Shown here: positions 58,120-64,000 of the stretch, in pieces
How positions within the stretch are numbered: position 1 is the stretch's first letter
Layout: each line of letters starts with the position of its first letter
NCBI RefSeq assembly: GCF_013409935.1
Contig: NZ_JACCCO010000001.1
Span: 558,001-622,000 of the forward strand
Source of the DNA: Streptosporangium sandarakinum
Lineage (GTDB): Bacteria > Actinomycetota > Actinomycetes > Streptosporangiales > Streptosporangiaceae
Length of the DNA: 64,000 nucleotides
Direction of reading: 5' to 3'
Notes under the pieces: model-generated
Database searches by the model: none
The model's input: only the letters and a program-made list of their open reading frames with translations
What the model was told of the DNA's origin: nothing
Made by a program: the position numbers and the translations under genes

Positions 58120-59385
58120 ATGAACAAGAGGATCATCGGCGTGGCCGGCGCCGGCCTGGCGGCCGCGCTGGCCCTGTCCGCCTGCGGCTCGGGCGGCGGC
58201 GAGGGCGGCGGCGGCGAGAAGGCGGCCGACGGTTCGGTGACGCTGAAGCTCGTCGCCGCCGACTACGGCGGCGGTCCCAGCTCGCCGGACGGCGGCGACA
58301 AGTTCTGGAAGGGCGTCGTCGACGAGTTCCAGGCCGCCAACCCCAAGATCAAGGTCGATGTCCAGGTCATCAACTGGAACGACATCGACAAGCAGGTCGC
58401 GACCATGGTGCAGAACGGGCAGGTGCCCGACATCCTGCAGACCGGCGACTACTCCGGCTTCGTCAAGGACGGCCTGCTGTACAAGACCGACGAGGTCCTC
58501 TCCCCCCAGACGCAGTCCGACCTGCTGACGAAGTTCGCCGACTACGGCAAGGTGGACGGCACCGCCTACGGCATCCCGTTCGTCTCCTCCGCCCGCGCCC
58601 TGTTCTACAACAAGGACCTCTTCGCCAAGGCCGGGATCTCCGACCCGCCCAAGACCTGGGACGAGCTCAAGGCCGACGCCGAGAAGCTGAAGAAGGCCGG
58701 GGTGTCCCAGCCGTTCGGCCTGCCGCTCGGCCAGGAGGAGGCGCAGGCCGAGTCGTTCCTGTGGTTCATGGGCAACGGCGGCGGCTACAAGGACGCCTCC
58801 GGCAAGTGGACGGTGAACTCCCCGCAGAACATCGAGGCGTTCACCTTCCTCAAGGGCATGGTCGACGCCGGCCTCACCACGCCCAACCCCGGCACCAAGG
58901 ACCGCAAGAAGGTCTGGGAGGACTTCGCCGCGGGCAAGGTCGGCATGGTCAACGGCGGCCCCATGTCCATCCCGATCTTCGAGAAGGGCGGCCTGACGAA
59001 CTTCGGTGTGACCCCGATCGCCGGCAAGACCGGCCCGCTGGACACCACCCTCGGCGTCATGGACTGGATCATGGCCTTCAACAAGAACGGCCACAAGGAG
59101 GAGATCAAGAAGTTCTTCGACTTCTTCTACTCCTCCTCGGCCGTGCAGAAGATCAGCGACACCTACAAGCTGCTGCCGGTGACCACGTCGGGCATCGAGA
59201 AGCTCTCCTCCGACGAGAAGCTCAAGCCGTTCCTCACCGCGCTGCCCAACGCCACCTTCTACCCGTTCACCGACCCCAAGTGGTCCGAGGTGAACACGCA
59301 GATGAAGCAGACGGTCGGCAACGCCGTCACCGGTGACCCCGCCCAGGTGCTCGGCGCGATCCAGAAGGTCGCCGACGCCGGCTAG
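58120..59385 (+). CDS. sugar-binding lipoprotein, probably for GlcNAc/chitobiose-type sugars
   Basis: A 421-residue extracellular solute-binding lipoprotein with lipobox 'ALSACGS' (Cys near 22) and a Gly-rich tether. The body is the family 1 sugar-binding fold ('VINWNDIDKQVATMVQNGQV', 'GKVGMVNGGPMSIPIF'). The ATG has AAGGTGG six bases upstream. Two DasR-like operators lie upstream, and in Streptomyces DasR controls chitobiose (DasABC) and GlcNAc (NgcEFG) importers, so an amino-sugar ligand is likely. The gene is followed not by a permease start but by 317 bases of repeat array 4. Specificity is inference from the operators. Confidence 0.85.
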   Translation: MNKRIIGVAGAGLAAALALSACGSGGGEGGGGEKAADGSVTLKLVAADYGGGPSSPDGGDKFWKGVVDEFQAANPKIKVDVQVINWNDIDKQVATMVQNGQVPDILQTGDYSGFVKDGLLYKTDEVLSPQTQSDLLTKFADYGKVDGTAYGIPFVSSARALFYNKDLFAKAGISDPPKTWDELKADAEKLKKAGVSQPFGLPLGQEEAQAESFLWFMGNGGGYKDASGKWTVNSPQNIEAFTFLKGMVDAGLTTPNPGTKDRKKVWEDFAAGKVGMVNGGPMSIPIFEKGGLTNFGVTPIAGKTGPLDTTLGVMDWIMAFNKNGHKEEIKKFFDFFYSSSAVQKISDTYKLLPVTTSGIEKLSSDEKLKPFLTALPNATFYPFTDPKWSEVNTQMKQTVGNAVTGDPAQVLGAIQKVADAG

Positions 59386-59397
59386 TTGTGCTGTGTT

Positions 59398-59640
59398 GAT
59401 GGCGGCGCTGCGCGCCGCGGCTCGGGGCGCCAGGAGCCGGCTCCTTCCCTCCTCACTCTGGTCGCCACGCTCCCGGCACTCGTCAGTCCAGTCGCCGACG
59501 CGCCCCTCGCGAGGTTGATGGCGGCGCTGCGCGCCGCGGCTCGGGGCGCCAGGAGCCGGCTCCTTCCCTCCTCACTCTGGTCGCCACGCTCCCGGCACTC
59601 GTCAGTCCAGTCGCCGACGCGCCCCTCGCGAGCTCGTCTT
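59398..59640 (+). repeat. tandem repeat array 4 (two 119-bp units, diverged type)
   Basis: Units begin at 59398 and 59517, 119 bases apart and near-identical; a short partial tail follows. The layout matches arrays 1-3, but the sequence has diverged: the small hairpin is GCGGCGC-TGC-GCGCCGC (59402-59418), a paired change from GCGACGC/GCGTCGC. GGAGCCGGCTCC adds a 12-base palindrome. The array lies inside an ABC-transporter operon, between the binding-protein and first permease genes. Confidence 0.9.
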
Positions 59641-59702
59641 TCGCGAGGGGCGTGAGCGCCATCGACACGGCGAGCCCGCACCCCTGTTAGAAAGCGAAAG
59701 CT

Positions 59703-60608
59703 ATGCAGCAGACATCCACCCTGAAACGGGTGATCCGCGCGCTCAGCCCGCTGCCCTGGATCGGCCCGGCGGTGGTGCTGATCGGCGTGGTGGTCGTGTG
59801 GCCGGTCGTCACGATGATCCAGTCGTCGTTCCTGAAGATCAGCCGGTTCGGCGTGACCCAGGGCTCCAACGGGCTGGACAACTACACCAAGCTGTTCGAC
59901 GAACCCGACTTCGGCGGGGTGATGTTCCGGAGCCTGGTGTGGGTGGTGGCGGTGGTCACCCTCACCGTCCTCATCTCGCTCGCCCTGGCCCAGTTGTTCA
60001 ACCAGCGCTTCCCCGGCCGCCGGATCGCCCGCTGGGCGATGATCGCGCCCTGGGCCGCGTCGGTGCTGATGACCGCGATCATCTTCAAGTGGATGCTCGA
60101 CCCCGAGGTCGGCCTGATCAACATGATCCTGCACGACCTCGGCCTGCTCGACGCGCTGGGCGGCGTGGACGCCGACCCGCTCGGCCGGGCCTCGACGGCG
60201 ATGCCGTGGCTGGTGGCCGTGGCGGTGTTCGTGTCGTTGCCGTTCACCACCTACGCGCTCCTGGCCGGGCTGGCCACGATCCCGGTCGACGTCTATGAGG
60301 CGGCGCGGATGGACGGCGCGTCGCGGCCGCGGATCTACTGGTCGATCACGCTGCCGCTGCTGCGGCCGGCGCTGACCGTGGCGACGCTCATCAACGTGAT
60401 GAACGTCTTCAACAGCTTCCCGATCATCTGGGCGATGACCCACGGCCAGCCGGGTTACTCGACGGCCACGTCCACGATCTTCATGTACATCCTCAAGGGA
60501 ACCGACATCGGCGAGTCGGCCGCCATGTCCGTGGTGAACTTCGGCATGGTGATCGTCCTGGTGGCGATCTTCCTCAGGGTCAGCAAGTGGAAGACCGAGG
60601 TGTCCTGA
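59703..60608 (+). CDS. sugar ABC transporter permease (first subunit)
   Basis: A 301-residue CUT1 permease with about six helices ('IGPAVVLIGVVVVWPVVTMI' first) and the EAA loop 'DVYEAARMDGASRPRIYW' then 'ITLPLLRP'. The ATG follows GAAAG. It forms a channel with the next gene and works with the upstream lipoprotein, in an operon under DasR-like sites. No ATPase gene is in the operon, as for the other two sugar systems here. Separated from the lipoprotein gene by repeat array 4. Confidence 0.9.
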   Translation: MQQTSTLKRVIRALSPLPWIGPAVVLIGVVVVWPVVTMIQSSFLKISRFGVTQGSNGLDNYTKLFDEPDFGGVMFRSLVWVVAVVTLTVLISLALAQLFNQRFPGRRIARWAMIAPWAASVLMTAIIFKWMLDPEVGLINMILHDLGLLDALGGVDADPLGRASTAMPWLVAVAVFVSLPFTTYALLAGLATIPVDVYEAARMDGASRPRIYWSITLPLLRPALTVATLINVMNVFNSFPIIWAMTHGQPGYSTATSTIFMYILKGTDIGESAAMSVVNFGMVIVLVAIFLRVSKWKTEVS

Positions 60609-60668
60609 CATGTCCGCCATCGAGGCCGCACGTCCGGCGGCGAGGGCTCCGCGTTCCAGGGAGATTCG

Positions 60669-61559
60669 ATGACCACCACCGAAGCCGCGCGCCCGGCGGC
60701 GGGCGCGACCGCCGGCCGTACCGCGTCCCGGGCCCCCGCGCGACGGCTCCCGAGGATCAGGACGGTGCTCGTCGCGGCGACGGCGTACCTGATCGCGTTC
60801 ATCTTCCTCTTCCCCTACCTGGAGATGGTGCTCACCGCGCTGCGCCCGCAGGGGGAGCTGCTCAAGGCGTCCTACCTGCCGAGCGTCTTCGCCTGGGAGA
60901 ACTTCACCGCCTTCTGGTCCGGCGGACTGGCGGGCAACCTGCTGGTCACGCTGCAGGTCGCCGCGGGCTCGACGGTCCTGGTGCTGCTGGTGGCGCTGCC
61001 CGCGGCCTACTACACCGCCCGGCACGCCTTCCGGGGCCGCATGGCGTTCCTGATGCTGGTGCTGATCACCCAGATGTTCCAGCCGACCGCGATGCTGGTC
61101 GGCATCTACCGGGAGTTCTTCCAGTTCGGCATGGTCGACTCGATCTGGTCGCTGATCCTGGTCAACGGGGGCTTCAACCTCGCCTTCGCGGTGTGGATCC
61201 TCCACGCCTACTTCTCCTCGATCCCGCGCGAGCTGGAGGAGGCGGCGTTCATCGACGGCAACGGCCGGTTCGGCGCGCTGTTCCGGATCACGCTGCCGCT
61301 CGCGGCGCCCGGGGTGGTCACCGCGCTGATCTTCACGTTCATCGCCGCGTGGAACGAGTTCGTGGTCGCCCTGACGCTGACCACCACGCCGGAGCGGCAG
61401 CCGCTGACCGTGGCGCTCAACTCGTTCATCGGCCAGTACGAGGTGGACTGGCAGAACCTGTTCGCCGGATCGGTGATCGCGACGATCCCGGTCATCATCC
61501 TGTTCGCGCTGATCGAACGGAAGGTGGTGGGCGGCCTCACGGCCGGGTCCATCAAGTGA
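60669..61559 (+). CDS. sugar ABC transporter permease (second subunit)
   Basis: A 296-residue CUT1 permease, MalG-like, with a basic Ala/Arg-rich cytoplasmic start, about six helices and the EAA loop 'ELEEAAFIDGNGRFGALF' then 'ITLPLAAP'. It follows the first permease by 60 bases and the ATG has GGGAGA upstream. The operon ends here at a strong hairpin. Confidence 0.9.
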   Translation: MTTTEAARPAAGATAGRTASRAPARRLPRIRTVLVAATAYLIAFIFLFPYLEMVLTALRPQGELLKASYLPSVFAWENFTAFWSGGLAGNLLVTLQVAAGSTVLVLLVALPAAYYTARHAFRGRMAFLMLVLITQMFQPTAMLVGIYREFFQFGMVDSIWSLILVNGGFNLAFAVWILHAYFSSIPRELEEAAFIDGNGRFGALFRITLPLAAPGVVTALIFTFIAAWNEFVVALTLTTTPERQPLTVALNSFIGQYEVDWQNLFAGSVIATIPVIILFALIERKVVGGLTAGSIK

Positions 61560-61580
61560 CGCCCCGACGCCGGAACACCG

Positions 61581-61620
61581 CGCGGCCCGCGCCCCCTCGG
61601 GAAGGGGGGTGCGGGCCGCG
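61581..61620 (+). terminator. hairpin terminator of the DasR-type operon
   Basis: CGCGGCCCGC-(G)CCCCCT pairs with GGGGGG-TGCGGGCCGCG around a short loop, 20 bases after the last permease stop. Confidence 0.75.
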
Positions 61621-61712
61621 TCGCGTTCCGGCCGGCGGCACGCCCGCGCGCACCGCGGAACCGTACGGCCCGCCGTTCCACGGGACCGTCACGCCGTACG
61701 GCGGGTCGCGGG

Positions 61713-62042
61713 TCAGCGGGTGCCGCGGGGTTCCAGGACGCTGCCGATCGCGCCGGTGAACGCGCGCCAGGCGGAGCGCTCCCCGGCCAGGGCGGTGCGG
61801 CCGGAGGAGGTCAGCCGGTAGGTGCGCCGTTTGCGCCCGCCCACGACGGCCCATTCGCTGGCGAGGTATCCGGCCTGCTCCAGGCGGCGCAGCGCCGGGT
61901 AGACGGTGCCGGTCGGCACGTTCAGCGCGCCCCCGCTGCGCTCCTGGAGCGCCTCGATGATCGCGTAACCGTGCAGGGGCTCGTCCTCCAGCACCGACAG
62001 CAGCAGAGCGTCCATGTGTCCGCGGAGGGCGTCGGTGTTCAC
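61713..62042 (-). CDS. PadR-family transcriptional regulator
   Basis: A 109-residue winged-helix regulator: 'HMDALLLSVLEDEPLHGYAI', 'VPTGTVYPALRRLEQAGYL' and 'GGRKRRTYRLTSSGRTAL' are the PadR core. The ATG is at 62042. It is divergent from cydA, and the shared 215-base gap contains a double CTACATGTAG palindrome that fits a PadR operator, so it probably represses itself and cydAB. The signal it senses is unknown. Confidence 0.9.
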   Translation of the reverse strand: MNTDALRGHMDALLLSVLEDEPLHGYAIIEALQERSGGALNVPTGTVYPALRRLEQAGYLASEWAVVGGRKRRTYRLTSSGRTALAGERSAWRAFTGAIGSVLEPRGTR

Positions 62043-62182
62043 ATGGCCTCCCCGGTCTTCTCCCCGGCGGGACGCGCGGGACAGACGGAAGGCGTGGGAC
62101 GCGAGGGAGGCACGGCCCTCGCGCCGTCGCTCTTGTCGGCTCGCTCGCTCACTCTCGTCACCCTACCTCTCGAATAGGCATC

Positions 62183-62207
62183 CTACATGTAGGCGTGCTA
62201 CATGTAG
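62183..62207. promoter_or_regulatory. double CTACATGTAG palindrome, putative PadR operator
   Basis: Two perfect 10-base palindromes separated by GCGTG form a 25-base arrangement with internal ATGTAG-N5-CTACAT, the form expected of PadR sites. It lies 51 bases before the cydA start. A CTATAGGTAG-like element just downstream may be part of the promoter. Confidence 0.7.
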
Positions 62208-62257
62208 AGTGTCTATAGGTAGACAGACACAACAAGAGATGTGACGGAGGTGAGATC

Positions 62258-63442
62258 GTGGACGTGCTCGACCTGGCCCGGACCCAGTTCGCCGTGACGG
62301 GAAGCCTGCACTTCCTGTTCGTCGTGCTGACCCTCGGCCTGGCCCCCCTGGTCGCGATCATGCACACGCGGTACGCACTGACCGGCAGGCCGCTCCACGA
62401 GCGCCGGACCCGGTTCTGGGGCCAGATCTACGTGATCAACTACGCCCTGGGGATCTTCACGGGGCTGGTGATGGAGTTCCAGTTCGGCCTGAGCTGGAGC
62501 GGCCTGTCGCACTACGCGGGCGACGTCTTCGGCGCGCCGCTGGCCATCGAGACGCTCGGCGCGTTCTTCCTGGAGTCCACGTTCCTGGGCCTGTGGATCT
62601 TCGGCTGGCACCGGCTGCCGAAGTGGCTCCACGTGGCCTGCATCTGGCTGGTGACGCTGACCGCCTACGCCTCCGCACTGTGGATCATGGCGGCCAACTC
62701 GTTCCTGCAGAACCCGGTCGGCGCCGTGGAGCGGGGCGGCCGGCTGGTGCTGACCGACTTCGGGGCGCTGCTGACCAACCCGGCGCTGGCCATGTCCCTG
62801 CCCCACGTCATCGGCGCGGCCCTGTGGGCCGGCGGTTTCGTGATGATGGGCGCCAGCGCCTACCACCTGTTCCGGCGCACCGCCGACCGGGAGTTCTTCA
62901 CCGGCTCGCTCCGGTTCGGCGTGATCGTCGCGTCCGTCGGCTCGCTCGTCACGGTCGGCTTCGGCTACGCCCAGTTCGGCATGCTCGGCCAGTACCAGCC
63001 GGGCAAGTTCAGCGCCGAGCCGCTGGCCGGGATGGGACTCGGCCTGATGATCCTCATCGGCCAGACGCTCCAGCTCCTGCTCGCCTTCGTGCTGCTGCCC
63101 GCCGTGTACTGGCTGCCGCGCTGGCGGTGGGCGCAGCCCCTGCTGATGGCGATGACCCCGCTGCCGTTCCTCGCCGCGATCTTCGGCTGGCTGGCCCGCG
63201 AGGTCGGCCGCCAGCCGTGGCTGATCAACAAGAGGCTGACCGTCGCCGACGCCATGTCCCCCGGCCTCACCCCCGGCATGGTCACGGCCTCGCTCATCGG
63301 GTTCGCCGGCGTGCTGGGCCTGCTGGCCGTCGTCGACTACCTCCTGATCGCCCGCGCCGTACGGCGCGGCCCCTCCTCCGTCGCCCTCGGCGCCCCCGGC
63401 CCGGCCGATCCGGCCGAGCGCGCGCCCGCGCTGAGCCTCTGA
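62258..63442 (+). CDS. cydA: cytochrome bd-type oxidase subunit I, short form
   Basis: A 394-residue membrane protein with about nine helices, quinol oxidase subunit I. Haem ligand and proton-path regions are recognisable: His near 18 ('GSLHFLFV'), 'MEFQFGLSW', 'FFLESTFLGLW', His in 'SLPHVIGAALWAG', 'GMGLGLM' and 'REVGRQPW'. The quinol-binding start 'QPGKFSAEP' is present, but the usual long Q-loop between it and the next helix is almost wholly missing, which makes the protein about 100 residues shorter than typical CydA. The GTG has GGAGG upstream ('ACGGAGGTGAGATC'). It leads the operon with cydB and is probably controlled by the divergent PadR. Confidence 0.9.
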   Translation: MDVLDLARTQFAVTGSLHFLFVVLTLGLAPLVAIMHTRYALTGRPLHERRTRFWGQIYVINYALGIFTGLVMEFQFGLSWSGLSHYAGDVFGAPLAIETLGAFFLESTFLGLWIFGWHRLPKWLHVACIWLVTLTAYASALWIMAANSFLQNPVGAVERGGRLVLTDFGALLTNPALAMSLPHVIGAALWAGGFVMMGASAYHLFRRTADREFFTGSLRFGVIVASVGSLVTVGFGYAQFGMLGQYQPGKFSAEPLAGMGLGLMILIGQTLQLLLAFVLLPAVYWLPRWRWAQPLLMAMTPLPFLAAIFGWLAREVGRQPWLINKRLTVADAMSPGLTPGMVTASLIGFAGVLGLLAVVDYLLIARAVRRGPSSVALGAPGPADPAERAPALSL

Positions 63443-63457
63443 CCCCCGGGAAGGCAC

Positions 63458-64000
63458 ATGGACATCCTCTGGCTGGGCGTGCTCGCCCTGCTGCTGATCG
63501 GCTACTTCGCCCTGGAAGGCTTCGACATCGGCCTCGGCCTGCTGCTGCCCGTGCTGGGCCGTACCTCCCGGGACCGCGACCGGATCGTCGCCGCCATGGC
63601 GCCGTTCGTGCTGGCCAATGAGGTGTGGCTGGTGGCGGTGGCGGGCGTGCTGTTCGGCGCCTTCCCCGCGGCCGAGGGCGAGGCCCTGTTCGGCCTCTAC
63701 CCGCTGGTGGTCACCCTGCTCCTGTCGTGGATCGTGCGCGACGCCGGCCTGTGGTTCCGCCGCCGCCTCGACGGCTCCGCCTGGCGGGCGGCCTGGGACT
63801 GGGCGATCTTCGCCGGTTCGGCGGGCCTGGCGCTGAGCTGGGGCATGGCGCTGGCGGCGATCGCCGGCGGCCTGTCCGGGCCCGCGGTCGGGCTGCCCGG
63901 CCTCGGCGCCGGGCTGCTGGTGGCCGCGGCGTTCGCCTTCCACGGCTGGACGTTCGCCTCCTGGCGGCTGCCGGACGGCCCGACCGGCTCGCGCCGTACC
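63458..64000 (+). CDS. cydB: cytochrome bd-type oxidase subunit II (partial)
   Basis: First 181 codons of a multi-helix membrane protein that runs off the right edge. 'GYFALEGFDIGLGLLLP' and 'ANEVWLVAVAGVLFGAFP' are signature regions of CydB. The ATG has GGGAAGG upstream and follows the cydA stop by 15 bases, so the two are cotranscribed. Together they form the oxygen-reducing terminal oxidase used at low oxygen or under inhibition of the main chain. Confidence 0.92.
   Translation, partial: MDILWLGVLALLLIGYFALEGFDIGLGLLLPVLGRTSRDRDRIVAAMAPFVLANEVWLVAVAGVLFGAFPAAEGEALFGLYPLVVTLLLSWIVRDAGLWFRRRLDGSAWRAAWDWAIFAGSAGLALSWGMALAAIAGGLSGPAVGLPGLGAGLLVAAAFAFHGWTFASWRLPDGPTGSRRT

Noticed and set aside
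34000..64000. tRNA or rRNA genes
   Set aside because: I saw no cloverleaf with the conserved T-loop and no rRNA-like conserved stretch by eye; a covariance search was not possible.

Overview
The window is 64 kb of very GC-rich DNA (roughly 70% or more by eye) from a filamentous-type actinomycete. The best guess is a member of the Streptosporangiales such as Streptosporangium, but this is an inference. The grounds are GTG/TTG starts with strong Shine-Dalgarno sites, CUT1 sugar transporters without their own ATPase, CebR-type and DasR-type operators, a ydaO-type riboswitch before a cell-wall hydrolase, and a class II DAHP synthase. I see 47 protein genes, two of them cut by the window edges, no rRNA or tRNA, no transposase and no CRISPR.

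Layout. 1-13.6 kb: a maltodextrin locus. A minus-strand operon (binding protein, two permeases, alpha-glucosidase, LacI regulator) diverges from two secreted starch enzymes, a giant amylase-pullulanase and an amylase with CBM20. 13.7-17.1 kb: stress-type small genes (PRC-barrel/DUF2382, phosphoribosyltransferase, hydrolase, CsbD). 17.3-26.0 kb: a nonulosonic (sialic-acid-like, probably Kdn) glycan locus. A three-domain cytidylyltransferase-HAD phosphatase-NeuB fusion is followed by a GT2 and a polysialyltransferase-like gene, an orphan histidine kinase, and a convergent pair of further glycosyltransferase-like genes. 26.5-27.4 kb: a c-di-AMP riboswitch and a secreted CHAP hydrolase. 27.8-33.8 kb: the cellobiose operon cebEFG-bglC-cebR behind two perfect CebR boxes.

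33.9-39.5 kb: an AfsR-like regulator converges on a minus-strand cluster of MauE-like membrane protein, ABC exporter, a 25-residue peptide with six cysteines, and a TlpA/MauD-like thioredoxin. This is my best candidate for an undescribed system: export and disulfide maturation of a tiny cysteine-rich peptide. 39.6-47.4 kb: aldose epimerase with a third CebR box, FUSC transporter, MarR regulator, GNAT, FAD oxidoreductase, DAHP synthase and thioredoxin. 47.5-57.7 kb: two membrane-anchored proteins with Pro/Gln-rich N-termini, an ExeM-like nuclease, a pentapeptide-repeat protein, a small membrane protein and a FAD monooxygenase. 58-61.6 kb: a sugar ABC operon behind two DasR-like sites. 61.7-64 kb: PadR regulator and cydAB.

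A second unusual feature is a family of 114-119 bp tandem repeats in four intergenic arrays (19.4, 23.4, 42.4 and 59.4 kb). Each unit carries a small hairpin whose stem shows paired base changes between copies. The arrays sit against, and in three cases supply, the stop codons of neighbouring genes.
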